Positions 52,166 to 64,000 of a stretch of 64,000 bases of DNA are shown in pieces; the stretch's first letter is position 1, and each line of letters starts with the position of its first letter. The stretch spans positions 1,630,696-1,694,695 of the forward strand of contig OX579638.1 in assembly GCA_951230915.1 (NCBI GenBank), read 5' to 3'. Source of the stretch: Antitrichia curtipendula. Its lineage: Eukaryota; Streptophyta; Bryopsida; Hypnales; Leucodontaceae. Both the position numbers and the translations under genes were made by a program. Below the pieces are notes generated by a model. The model ran no database searches, was not told the origin of the DNA, and saw nothing but the letters and a program-made list of their open reading frames with translations.

Positions 52166-54525
52166 AAACCTCTCCAACTTGTCCAATGGTTTTTTGAGAG
52201 TATTGTTATGCCACAACTGGTTGGTTGACAATCATGTGTCAAGCTTTTATCCATGTTTTCCTTTTCAATCCAAAAGGATCATGGAATGACATTAGATGAC
52301 TTGAGTACACAAACTCAAGTCAAACAAATGCATTGGAAATGATTTCACACACTCATATCTCTATCCTATAGGATAGAATTTAGAAATAAAAAACATGTTT
52401 TTTAATTGTTTTTGCACATTAACATTCCAAATATACACACATTTATATTTGACTAAATATTGGATTATTCCATCTCATTTTTCCATGCAATCAATATAAA
52501 TATAGAGCTCATTCTAAAATTACATTGAACTCAAATTATAGAAATTAGTGATTTCTTTGCACTGCCTCAAAAATTCATTCAAATGCATTGTTCAAAAACT
52601 TGCAAATTGAAAAGACATAATAGAAAAAAAAATTTGATAAAATACTAGAAGAAAATTCTTTGATGCACTAATAATTGAAAATTTTAAAAGAATTATGTTG
52701 AATATTAAAAAAGTTTCATACTATTGAATAAATCAAGGGTATAATCCAAATTATGCAATGTGAAGTGCAAGAATACATTGCAATCACTGAAGGAATCATT
52801 TTACCAACAAAATTTTGAAGGTATAATTATTAATTAAAACTATTATAATTGGTGATCATAGTCTTAGAAACACCAACCTCACAATCTCCATATCCTCTAT
52901 TCCGTGAGCATATCAAGCCAAATTCATGGAGCCTTGAAATGTGGCCCTACCTCTTTTCTCCACCTTTCTCTCCTATCCAGACGTGAACAATCGCGACTAT
53001 GAGTGTTAAAATCTATATTCTAATCACACATACAACTTACCTTTTCAAGATGTGAAATGAAACTTTACTTGTTTGATTCATTCATGGCCAAAAAATACCT
53101 AATTCATTGATCCATAATTACATTTTCATCCATATGCTTCAGTTGTATGATAGTTTAAATAACATTTATAAATATATATTTTTTAAATTGGACTTTCATT
53201 AAAGTCACTATAAAATAATAAAGTAGACATTGATCTTGAATAATACTATTGACTAATTTAAAAACCCTATGATCATCAAAAATAATACACCTAATACCAA
53301 GTTTGATACAAATCTAAATCAATGGGTGTATAGATGTGCAATACATTTAGAGTGAATTAATAAAGAAATTTGATATTGCACATTATATTGTGCAACCATT
53401 GCACTTCAAAGGATATGCTAAAAAAAAGTTGTAATTAATCATGGAGCACTCCGACATCCAATTTTTGGACAATGAACAACTTCATATTTTTGTTTCTTGC
53501 TTGTTGTTGCTTGGATGAAAGTCATTTTAATTGGTGGAGATACTTTATCAAGTTTTTGTCCTATCAATCGGTTGATTTTGGTGTTATCGGAGTATATATT
53601 TTTCTAAAATTACAAATGTGGAAGTATGTCAAGTGGTTGACCAAGCCAAAAATTGCATTGACTCTAGTTCAAAACTAGATTTGCAAAAATGAGATCATAG
53701 ATGTAAAGAACACAAAAATTCCAAAAAATCACCATGCGAAGAGAACCTCCTTTCAAATCCATTCCAACAAGTTTTACTCCAAAAATGATAATATTTTGCT
53801 CGTAATCAAATTTTGAAGGAATTAAAAAAAGTCCCTTTCAAAATTCATAAATTTTTTATTGGTGATAGCATTGGTGAATCTAACCATATGGATGAAATCT
53901 AAACTTCAAAACCTACAACTTTCAATTGTATATGAATTCCAAAATACTCTTCCAAATAGTACTTTATAATGATTTTTCCCAAATCGTCAATTCTAGAGAA
54001 GACTCTGGACGTTGAGGGGGTACATTTCAGTTCAAACAGGATTTAAAGCATAGTAAACACCAAAATTTCTTTTTGAATTTTGAATTTCTTAATAAAAAAA
54101 CATAACATAATTAATGTCTTTGGATTCAATGTTCTCACAAATCTGATTGCATTTTCACTCTAATATCTTTATAATGTATTCTCCAGAAAACTACCGGGAA
54201 AGAATTTAGTACTATTTTTCCAGTCATTCTTACAAATTCTCTCATCAGAGTAAGCAGGGAGTTGCAGAAATTGGGCGACCACTGCAAGAGTAGGAAGACC
54301 TCTCAACATCAATGGACTCCGGACTCCAAATGTGTGGCCATGTCCACACAAAATGCTAAAATGGAATATAAGTCTTCCCTCAGACTAGCAGATCATGTCC
54401 TTCCGTTGCCTGTTACAGGACAGGCGCCCCACATCTACCTCAGCACGGAACAAGGCCTCTTGCAGACTGCTTAATCTTAACTACCTAATCTAAGCCAAGA
54501 GGCTTGCAAGTCAGAATCTTACACA
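52166..54525. other. AT-rich spacer between the F-box and antiporter genes
   Basis: About 52166-52350 probably holds the F-box promoter, and about 54170-54525 the antiporter 3' untranslated region. No other gene is seen. Confidence 0.45.
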
Positions 54526-57500
54526 TTACATTCCTGGAAGAGCTGGGAGGTGAGGCACTACGCCTGCAATGTATTCAGGGATTGAGCCATTCAAGTGTAG
54601 CGCTGCAATGTAGGCACCAATGCCTGCAACATATCCAGCCAATGCGTATCCACTCACCTGCCATCAAACGATTCTGGGTTATTACCACTGCAGGAGGGTA
54701 GGACTCCTAAACAATAGGTTGAAATTAGACTTCGAACTACAAACTCCTGTCCACTGACTTCCAAAGAAAGCCACTTTAGATTGCACAAGTCGAAGCAACA
54801 GGAATAAAACTTGATCGAACATCAAGTGCAACGAGGAGTGAGATGAAAAGCTCAAAATAATCCAATTCATTTAAACCGCATTTAAGTTAGCAAGTGTCCA
54901 ATCTCCCTGAAAGAAGTAGCTTGAAACCTCATTACACTCAGATACTTCTAGCATGCCACATAGAAGCCAATTAAGCACCACCTCTTGGATTACACCAAAA
55001 ATTGTAATTACCATGGGTGTTACTAATTACAAAGAAGTTGGTTTCCAATACGAAAATATCGAGATATGTGGAAGATTTAGCAAACCACATTATAATTATG
55101 GCCAAATAATTATGAACCCACAGCGGTTCCAAGCTTTGGTGTAATGTAAAGTTGACACTGAAGAAAGCAAAGTAACACGAATAAGAAAAGGGTTTTGCAC
55201 AAATCAAGGTGTAGGATTTCTTGCTATCATCTCACCCTGTGCATTCTAAAGTGGCAGAAAGTCACGTGCGGAAGAGGAAGGCAAATGCAGATACTCACCT
55301 TTTTCAGGTACCAAAAGAAGTCGGCCTTTTCCATGCCCATATAGGCGACACCAGCAGCAGAGCCAATGATAAGAATAGAACCACCAGTTCCCGCACAATA
55401 CGCTATGAGCTGCCAGAGCTCGGAATCCATGGGGAACTGCTCGTTGGTGTACATACCCATGGTCGCAGCCACCAAAGGGACATTATCAATCAGAGCTGAG
55501 GCGAGCCCGATGGCGCCCGCTATGAGCTCCACGCTTGGAATATGATCATTCAAATATTGAGCCAGATCCTGAAGTATGCCCGCTGATTGCAAGCTGCCCC
55601 ACACATACCAAATGTCGTCAAATTTGTGATCGTGATCTCCACAGATGTCTCTAGAGCGATCTCGTCAAAATCACACTCCTACAGAATGCTAAGTGACCCA
55701 TATAATGATCTCTACCTTGCGCTTCCCAGAGCATAAAACGGGACAAGATTTATCAAGAGACGAAAGCAATGTTTTACGCACCTTCCAACAGAAAGAAGGA
55801 TCCCGAGGAAGAACAGGACACCTTGAGTGTCAATTCGCGAAAGAGCTTGGGGTACTTTCAAGCGCTGTCGGTCGGTTTCACCGTAGTGGATAGCATCGGT
55901 GAGGAGCCACAATGTCCCTAAACCTAGAAGCATCCCGAGAAAGGGAGGCAGGCCAGACAGGGACTTGAAGACTGGCACAAACAAGAGAGCTCCAATTCCG
56001 ACAACAAACACAAGCTGCCCTCTCGGAGCCATCTGCTCTGATGACAATGCTAGTGAAGTATCCTGTTCGTTACCCTTTGATGAGCTGCACAGAGATAAAA
56101 ATATATATTAAGCTCCACCTTTCACCGTTGATGACAAAAGGTTTCTACGTCAGATGAAGGAATAATGAAAAAATCACCTGCTCAGAGACATCAACGCAAG
56201 CGGGACAATGAGTGAAACTGCTGAGGGAATAAAGAGGTCCTGCAACCCACGGACAGCTTCTGTAAGTCTTCAACCAAGCCATCACTAGTAGAATATCCCC
56301 CCTCCCCAGCGATGTTTTAGAAAACCTAGCCACGTCAAACCCTGTCAATTGTAACACCATTTAATGCAGTTTGTAAAGTAAACACTACCAATTGTAACAC
56401 CATTTTTAGAGACAATGGCTTGAGGTCATTAGTAGAGCATCCGAAGTGCGTACCTGCAGAGTCCGAATTGAAGAGATATGGCCATGAATCCAAAGCATTG
56501 TAGTAGTGACATCCCCTATGGGTGTCCATGCACCACCAGCATTGGCTGCGATCACCACCACCGCTCCTAGATATCTAATGAACTCATCCCCCATCCACGA
56601 GTAAGTCATCTCTCGCAAATATGGCAAGTTTTAACCCCTAGAGGACTGCTCTACATTTAGAGTGCTGTAAGTTTTTCAAATTCATACAAGAAAATCAAGT
56701 AACATGAGAAATAACACAGTATACAGTTGTAAAACATGATACTCTTTTTTCAATCAACACTTCCTTATTTCTTCTTAGAATGAATCTCTTGAAGGTCTAC
56801 TGGACAAGAGGAAAATACAACAAAGCACATACAAAAAAAATAATACCGGCTCCTCAGCTCTTAATGGGTTAAAGATCTTTATGGAGGTAATTATTTGTGT
56901 GGTTCAGTAGAATCAATGAACCTAATATCCAATCAAGAGGACTTCAACCGCAGAATCTTTGCAATCAATGGCAAGAGACTGCCACCAAGCATTCAAACGC
57001 AGTTGTATACCTGCGTTGATCAGGATCTTTGATCAACTTGCGCAGCAGTGACACCATCACGATGGTAGAAGTCAGATTATCCAACACTGAACTGAGGAAG
57101 AAGGTAATCCCACCAATCTGTTCAAAATCAGGTAATCCGTTGGGAATATCAAGTCCAGAAACAGCAATTTTGTTTAGAAACAGACGCATTTAGGGAACAG
57201 CCGTTGTACGCTGACAAACATTTTCAAGAAAATGAATCATTGTTATCACTAAAAAGCGGATTTTAAGAGTTGGGGAATAAGTTCTAATATTTACGATATC
57301 AACGTTTAAATTTCGGAATTTTAGACCTTCAAAATCTAAAGTCAACCTTGCGAGTATACTTCCAGTTATGAAGATTTTCCCTGTACATCAATTGTTTACT
57401 TTATTCAAGGGTGCTTAGAGTTGATATCTACAAGACATTATGTTAACTCAATGGTAAAAAGTGTTGGCCTTATGAGGTAATTAACGTATCAAAAATTTCG

Positions 57501-59565
57501 CAAACTTAGACCGCCCTAAAAAATGCATTTGCTAGAACTGTTTGTTTTTACAACCAAACATTTCAAAACCAAAATACATTTTCTCACAAAAGTTGTATAT
57601 TATCATATCCAATTGTACTGAAATTGTCCCACAAGAAGATTTCCCAAATTCCGCAAGGAATACGTATACTTATGGCATACATTACGAAATGCATACTGAA
57701 TAAACGGGTAAGGCCGCCTACCACCCAAAGAAGAAGGCGCGGCTTTCGTGTCGTTATGGAATCAGTGACAATCTTGAATCCTTGATGTGCGTCTATAATC
57801 TCCACAATGGTCATGGCCCCCAGTAGGAAGAAGACGATTTCAGACACTTCAGTACACGACTCTGTCAGCTGAGCTGCTGCTATATCCGTAGAAGGAGCCT
57901 GTCATTGACATCACACGTATTCAGGTTCCAAAGGGCATGGAACAGCACCTTCCTGAGAAGAAAATGTCCACTTAGCAACACCACATCAGTGACAGCCCAA
58001 GAGCAAAAATTCGGTTATACGGCAAAGTCCAAATCCTCTAATGATGTTCGACCCGGACTAATTTCCTTCCAGCTTCTTTGTTTGCCAACTCAATCACTAG
58101 TAGAAAACCTACCCCTGAGAGGTATTCTGGAAAACCTAGACGCGTGACAATTGGCAAGGCTTACGCTTGAAACTGCCTTACGTGCACCACAGTTGGCAGG
58201 ATCTAATGCAGTTAGGTTTTCGAGAATACCTCTGGGAGGTTTTCCACTAGTGAATCATTAAAAAACGGCTACATATACATGAAACCTCACGTTTCATTCT
58301 CACACCCCTGGAAATCAACATTGAGATGCAACAAGTGATTTAGGACATCAGATTTAATACAAACCGACGAGACTTGCGGCCATTGCCTTGCCCACTTTTG
58401 AAACTTATAAAAAGTTGAATATGTATGTCCGCTCATTCCATGCACTGGTAGAAACTCAGAGGAACTCTCGAAAGCCCCTAGTTACGTTAAACCCTACCAC
58501 ATGAATCGCCATCTGAAGCACTTGCTGCCAGAAACCTAAACGTGCCAATTGTAAAGAAATTCAAGGTCGTTTCTAACGTCTCCCCCGTCAATTCAAACGT
58601 CCGCAAGATTTTCTAGATTACTAGGAAATATGAGACAACGATTCTGCAAAAGCGCCCCAGTGGAGAGAGTAGTACCCCGATGCTCCGAATCACCCACAGA
58701 GTCCCGGCCATTAAGAGTCCAACTCCACTCTTGTTGAATGCTAAAAACTCCTCAAAGACAATCCCCAAGTACCCCAGCACAAACACCCCGGACATCGCCA
58801 GGTTCTGAACATCCAAAAACAACGGAATCAGCTACTTCCATGTTTCAAACTTTCAAAACGTCAAACCTTTAATCCTCTAAAACCTCCAATCGGCTAAAAC
58901 CCTAGCGAAACCACAATTCACTTGCCTGATTTTCAGCCACCCATGAATGCTGGATAACTGCCGTCACCCCGAGTGCGAGCGCACCAATTGACACCGCTTT
59001 GATGACATCCGAATTAGGTTTGAAATTCGCTTCGAAATCCTCGGAACTCATCTCATCGACGGAACACAACGGATCGCACGTTCCCGCCGGCGAGTTTTCA
59101 TCATCGTCCTCGGGGATGGAGTACACCTCCGCCAATTCCTCCGACACGGAATAGCTCTGAATCCCAAAATCCATCCACCCCGAAACCATTTCCCAATTAC
59201 TTCCCCGCCCTCCAAAACACTCCCCACAAGAACTTACACGCACATTGACGCCTCCTATTCAAGAAATAAAAATACAGAAATCGCAATTTGAGAATCCTTG
59301 AGAGACAGAGTCAAGACGCGACCTTGGGAGCGGGCTCCACCCCACCATCGTCCGCAGCAGAAGTGCGAATGGAGGCGAAACGGCGACGAGGGGCTGTCAC
59401 GGGTCGAAGCGGGAGCCGACATCGCAAAGCAGGCAGTGGGAGCTTGTACCCCGGACCAAGCAACGGCGATGAAGAAGAAGAAGAAGAAGAAGAAGAAGAA
59501 GAAGAAGAAGCAGAAGACAGAAACAGAGGTGCAGAAGAAGCCATGGCAGCCAGAGTAGCCGCCAT
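54526..59565 (-). CDS. NHD1: Plastid-type NhaD Na+/H+ antiporter, ten exons, 599 aa
   Basis: NHD1 exchanges Na+ for H+ at the chloroplast envelope in Arabidopsis. Exons: 59565-59323, 59156-58926, 58804-58676, 57898-57722, 57117-57011, 56574-56454, 56239-56178, 56084-55782, 55593-55299 and 54657-54526, 1800 bp in phase. The first about 80 residues are a Ser/Arg-rich plastid presequence with 14 consecutive serines. About 11 membrane segments follow from residue 130. Visible NhaD signatures: GTCDPLCSVDE (about 106-116), FEEFLAFNKSGVGLLMA (176-192), LDNLTSTIVMVSLLRKL (272-288), NAGGAWTPIGDVTTTMLWIH (307-326), DAIHYGETDRQRLKVPQALS, DNVPLVAATMGMY (494-506) and AGTGGSILIIGSAAGVAYMG (525-544). Intron 2 uses a GC donor (CAG/GCAAGT); all others are GT-AG. 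The first in-frame ATG is used. Confidence 0.95.
56283..56420. mobile_element. CACTA-like MITE remnant in intron 6 of the antiporter
   Basis: It starts CACTAGTAGAATATCCCCCC and shares AGAAAACCTAGCCACG and TGTCAATTG blocks with the MITE at 58095-58252. The right end is not clear, so the end coordinate is approximate. Confidence 0.45.
58095..58252. mobile_element. CACTA-type MITE in intron 3 of the antiporter
   Basis: The 158-bp element starts CACTAGTAGAAAACCTACC and ends with the complement of CACTAGTGGAAAACCTCCC, flanked on both sides by the 3-bp duplication AAT. The inner parts are partly palindromic. It lies inside the intron between coding exons 3 and 4. Confidence 0.88.
58443..58600. mobile_element. 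Diverged CACTA-like MITE remnant in intron 3
   Basis: It begins CACTGGTAGAAACTCAGAGG and contains AGAAACCTAAACGTGCCAATTG, a diverged match to the GGAAAACCTAGACGCGTGACAA block of the neighbouring MITE. No matching right terminus was found. Confidence 0.4.
59467..59508 (-). repeat. In-frame trinucleotide repeat coding 14 serines
   Basis: On the minus strand a TCT-rich run (GAA on plus) encodes serine 14 times in a row within the presumed transit peptide of the antiporter. Since the run is a multiple of three, length changes would alter the presequence but not the frame. Confidence 0.95.
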
Positions 59566-60348
59566 GGCTTGGCTAAACGAGAGGTAGCGGATCTGCACAC
59601 AAAGTGCGAGGTGGGTTGAATGGGGAAGCTTCAAGCAAGCGTTCCTGGCGTGCGCGCCTTGTGCGCTGTTGTTGTGGTTGTTGTTGAAAAACTTCGTTGT
59701 ATATTGCGAATTTGTTGTTGCAGGAGACGGTGCTCACAAGCTTGGTGACCCCTCGCAGGGCGTGTTTTGGTGGTTTCTCAGATTTGGTCACACTGAGGAG
59801 TTGCACTACCAAGCAGCGCAGAGCAGAGCAGAGCAGAGCAGGCAGCATGCAGTCCTTTGTCTTGGGCTGGCCTGCAGGCTACGGTGACGGAGCTCCTGAG
59901 TTGCAGGCTCGTCTCCTACTACTGTAACGAAGCCCTTGGCCGGAGCTCCTGTGGCGCCGGGGGGCTTTCCAGTTTCCACCCAAATCTTTCCCTTCTCTTG
60001 GTCTGAAACTGCCTCACGGGTCTCCACGACTTGCCCAGGGATGGGTTTTGCTGGGGGTTTCCGGGGCTGGGCAGAAAGCGATCTTCCGACTGGAGGGATG
60101 AAGTTTAGCTGGACATCTGTGGACGTCAGTCACGTGAGTGGAGGAAAACGATGGGGTTCATCCAAATGGGGGTCTGTTCATCCACGTCAACCATGATTGG
60201 CGCAAGACTACGGAGCAATTGTGCAATTGGGTCCATTGAGAAAGAAAGGGGGGGTTATTACTATGATCAAATATTTCCTAAAAACAACAACTAATTGCAG
60301 TATATTTTGTTGTCATTTAGGAAAGTAATTGATTAGTTTAAAATGTAA
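59566..60348. promoter_or_regulatory. Upstream region of the antiporter gene
   Basis: A GC-richer, gene-like stretch up to about 60200 that probably holds the 5' untranslated region and promoter. It contains a short AGAGC tandem at about 59819-59840. Frames in it start without ATG or are incidental. No specific element is assigned. Confidence 0.4.
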
Positions 60349-60915
60349 GGACCGCTTTACACCTACAGGTCGGGCCAATTCTCCTTCAAAGCAATTGCAC
60401 AAAATTTCAGCCTCTTGTGGGCTAAAGGCCAGCCTCAACTACCCGTTAGAATAACATTATAGTGGGGGCCAGTTCTACCGTATGTAAAGCCCGTGAGGCC
60501 AAGAAGTTTGATTGGTTCAATAAAACCTACAAAGAAAAGAGAGGACTAAAAATTTTAGGGCCACTTTACATCGAGAGGCCAGGTGAATTCCCCTTGAGGC
60601 CAATTGTACAAAATCCAACGGATGTGATTTGTTGAAAAAAATAATATTTTATAAAATAGGTTTTTAAAATTGAAATCTGACATTGGTCCTGATTCCAAAA
60701 ATTGGTCCACCATTTTTGGTGCACCCAATTCAGTGAGCTCGAGCCAAGTCAGATTATGTCTTTGTTGAATAAAAAATCCATTCTACCAAATTGGCATGGC
60801 CTCTAGTTGTAAAGGGATTGGGGTTGATTGATTTCAATGTTTTGTCCAATCACAAGTGAGGATTCTTGGCCTCTGACACAACAAATTGGCCCGACCTGTA
60901 AGTGTAAAGCGGCCC
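60349..60915. mobile_element. PIF/Harbinger-derived MITE, 567 bp
   Basis: Left end GGACCGCTTTACACCTACAG; right end, complemented, GGGCCGCTTTACACTTACAG; the terminal repeat continues as GTCGGGCCAATT on both sides. A TAA duplication flanks it (60346-60348 and 60916-60918). A third, internal terminus-like block (AGGGCCACTTTACATCGAG) lies at about 60557-60575. Its termini differ from the 3.3-9.2 kb Harbinger element, so another family member must mobilise it. Confidence 0.9.
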
Positions 60916-63313
60916 TAAAAGAGTTGGTATGGAATGGAATGGATGGATGGGGAACAATTTCAAAAGCTTCAATATTGCAGGACTTAAATGATATGGATGA
61001 ACTACATTTAAGTAGGATGAAGAAAAAAAATTGTCTTTTAGCCTTCAACAATATCACTAGCTTGCTAACTAGGTGTACACTTCATGATTTTTGTGCAAGT
61101 TCCAGATTTACTTCACAATCATAGAGACGGGAAGAGAATGAAAATTTGAAAAAAAAAAATGAAGATAGATTTTGTTTTTAGAATCTTCTCAACCCATAAT
61201 TCATTTTGTTTTAAAAGCTCCAAATCTACAATCTTCTTCCTACTAGACTTTCTCAACCTTTGGATTTTATTTATTATAATTGTACATTTATCTTCATATT
61301 TATGTTGATTATATTGAATTGGTTTTAAAGAAAGATTGTCTTTTACATATTTAGGCATCATTTGCAATAAATGAGATGTAATTTGAAAAAAGTATAGTCT
61401 TGAAGCAATTTGTTCATCATTCAAAATATGAATTTCAAAGCACTTAGGGTTAAAGGATACTAAAATCAAATGAAGGGAAGGAACACTACACTTTAAATCA
61501 ATTTGGAGGAGAACATTGCTGATGTAAAGAAATTTATTACAAACATAAAGGTTAAATATTAAGCCCCACTACAAGATAAATGGTGGCAAAACCAAGGGCT
61601 AAACTTAGACTATAAATTATGAGTCATTGAAGGCATGAGCACCCAAGAACTTCACTTGTTTTAGTCCTACAATCTTCATGTTGATATATCAAATTCATTT
61701 ATATTGAAATTAACAATAACCTCAAGAGAAATACACCCCAAGTCATTTTACAAAAAAATTATTATTGAATAATATTATATAATTTTCAATGTTGAAAGTC
61801 TAGGATATCTACATATGGCATTAGACTTCACTTAATCCCTCAAAATCCAAGACGACACAACGTGTCTTCTTTAAATTTTCAATGGCACATTCCTGGTGGG
61901 GTGAAACAAATCTCAATACTTTGTAAACTAGGATCTTGTAGAGTAACAAGTCTACATACTTGTTGCATTTTTTTATTTTCAAAATTTCAATGTAAGAAGT
62001 ATTTTAAAATTTATTTAGGAAATGTAGTCTAGTAGAAAAAGTAAGCAAACATTATGTTTTTTCAATGAAAAAAATAGTAGGGATGGAAAAAAAACATTTT
62101 CTCAAACATTTTTAGTCTTTACTTTGCACAAATAAACTAGGTCTAGAGATTTTTATTTTTTTCAAATTTTGTATTTTTAGCAATTTTATTAAAAATATAA
62201 GGTTCAATTTGGTGTGATTAAGAATACAAAATAATTAGAATGATTCCAAATTTTTTGAAGATGTTTCAAACAATATGCTAATAATATCAATTGTTAAATT
62301 TCAAAAATTGATGTATATATAAAAAAAATTAATTCTTTAGGATCCAATTTGGTCAATTTAAAAAATGTATACAAATTTGAGAGAGTTATTTATATTTTTA
62401 TCTTTTGAATTAAATATTGTATATGCCTTAGATTCCAACATAATTTTTTGGGAGGTAAAATGATATTATTCATCTTCTTGTAATTTTTCTTCCCCAAAAG
62501 CTACAATTTTTTGCCTATAAAGCTAACCATCCAAAAGTGTTATAATCTAAAAATCCAATTGTCAAAATTTTCCGCAGTTAATTTTATGCATTCTAAATAA
62601 AATATTATTTACTTTAGTATGGTTAAAATTAAGAATTTCAAACACATCCATAAGCAGAAAAATTATCAAAGTGGGATAATTCATTAAAAACTCTTTTGTC
62701 AAAAAGTTGTTGCGCCTTGACGGGTTAAAAGAAAATTTGAGTTTTACATACTACAAACTATTGGTCATTTTGCCTTCAAGACCTTCCTCATTCTATAAAA
62801 AAAAAATTCCATTTGCCCTACAATCTCACATGTAATAAATCCTAGTTTTGACTATTTTTCTAATTTTCCTAATTTTAGGTCACATGCAACAATTCTTTCA
62901 AATTTTGATTTGGAGTTAAATTATTTTTTGTGCAATACTCTTACCCTTACTAAAGGTTTTCAAATCATATCAAGCGCATATTTATTAATCCATAGGATCA
63001 ATAGTTGCAAAAATGTAAGTTGCCACAACAAATAAAAAGAAAAGCAATTGTAGTCATTATGACCAATGTGAATGAAGAGTCTATTGAAGGCAGTTCTAGT
63101 AGGAATTGCTATCCCTTGAATGGTAGACACTGACACAATAAACAATACAAAACATTGACTTTAAGGTATAGACTAATATAAAGATTTTTGTGCCATAACT
63201 ATGACTATCTAATCCCTATTCAACACTAAATGTATTCAATGTTTTTAGGCCCAAAATTGTTTCATAGTCTTTAAACCCAAAGCACAGCTAAAATCTTAAT
63301 CTATATTTATTTA
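60916..63313. other. AT-rich intergenic stretch, no gene seen
   Basis: No recognisable gene, RNA or element boundary. Confidence 0.55.
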
Positions 63314-64000
63314 TTAGCCCCTAAATTCCCATTGTCTCCTCGGGGGACAAAATGGATTTTGGACAAGTTCCTATGGTCTCAATAATTGTCATGATTCTCT
63401 ATATTTTTTTTTGTAAAGATAAAAAAATATATCAACTTTCTAGTAATATATAATTTTCATTTCAATCAGAGCCCAGGAGCAAAAGTTGTGGCACAAAAAG
63501 CCATTTTAAAGTTTAGTGATAAAAAAAACTTTAGAAAAATTAATGTAAAACATTTAAAATTTTTTTTTTGTATAGATTACATTTTTATGTACATGGGAAG
63601 CTTTGATTTATTCCATTTGGATTTGTTTTGTGAAAATTATGGACAATCTTGTTTTGAGGGCAATCAAATCATCTTCTTGAAAAATAACTCGTAGGATTCA
63701 TTTCTAACTTCAATTTTCACAATTTGAAAAAAAATCTCCCAAGGTTAAAATCTCTTGCTAGAACAATCCCACTGTTGAGATTAGTGTGTTTCAATTCTAT
63801 CTTAGAGCTATTAACAATTTAGATTTTCCATCAATCTTGAACCTACTTCTACTTAATAATTTTTTAATGAGTGAAAACTAAGTGTGCTTTTTATTTTATT
63901 TTTGTTCCTAGACTCTCCACTCAAATTTTTATCATACAAAATTAGAAATACAAAATTTGTAGAGCAAAAAATTATAAGTTATGAAGGTTCAAAGCCCAAA
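63314..64000. mobile_element. TTAA-family element E, running off the window
   Basis: It begins TTAGCCCCTAAATTCCC and then follows, in complementary orientation, the 40553-41485 copy closely: GGGGGACAAAATGGATTTTG, CCTATGGTCTCAATAATTG, TTTCAATC, GCCCAGGAGCAAAAGTTGTG. The right end lies beyond the window. Confidence 0.8.

Noticed and set aside
52166..52231. N-terminal extension of the F-box protein to 52231
   Set aside because: The extension starts at TTG, and the only nearby upstream ATG is out of frame.
56633..56873. A small TTAA-family MITE in intron 5 of the antiporter
   Set aside because: TTAACCCCTAGAGG at the left is suggestive, but the right end (TTAATGGGTTAA) does not match well and the interior shows no family similarity.
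59566..59634. N-terminal extension of the antiporter to 59634
   Set aside because: The upstream frame begins with TTG; the ATG at 59565 is the first in frame and gives a normal presequence.
59936..60196. 86-codon plus-strand frame as a divergent neighbour of the antiporter
   Set aside because: It starts with TTG, has no ATG upstream in frame, and lies in the likely antiporter promoter region with other overlapping frames.

Overview
The window looks like nuclear DNA of a land plant. The evidence is spliced genes for a plastid-type NhaD Na+/H+ antiporter with a serine-rich presequence, a plant F-box protein, a 14-3-3 protein and DNA polymerase delta subunit 4. The genes are separated by long, very AT-rich stretches full of plant DNA transposons (PIF/Harbinger, CACTA-like, Stowaway-like). 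No coding LTR retrotransposon is visible. A non-seed plant is possible, but the sequence does not settle the lineage. A 200-base run of N shows this is a draft assembly.

Layout. 1-3.3 kb: a perfect 22-bp minisatellite, GC-rich inverted islands around a fold-back element, and a Tourist-like MITE. 3.33-9.19 kb: an almost complete PIF/Harbinger element with an intact Myb/SANT-like gene and a transposase broken by two stop codons. 9.2-19.3 kb: AT-rich transposon debris, including a TTAA-flanked element, a palindromic CACTA-type MITE, a 1.33-kb non-autonomous CACTA element, and a MITE abutting a small gene. 19.35-19.77 kb: a small one-helix membrane protein gene with an uncertain start. 19.8-31 kb: AT-rich repeats. 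32.65-34.04 kb (minus): a four-exon 14-3-3 gene. 36.06-37.33 kb (minus): a two-exon POLD4 gene. 38.1-50.3 kb: nested MITEs and repeats. 50.34-52.17 kb (minus): a three-exon F-box gene. 54.53-59.57 kb (minus): a ten-exon NhaD antiporter gene. 60.3-64 kb: a Harbinger MITE and another TTAA-flanked element.

The four recognised host genes are unrelated single genes, all on the minus strand, with no operon-like logic. All exon joins were worked out by hand from GT-AG (once GC-AG) boundaries and reading phase; each total is an exact multiple of three. The most unusual structure is a family of at least five, probably seven, TTAA-flanked elements with CCCCTAAAG-type termini. Their ends look like piggyBac, a superfamily hardly known from plants.
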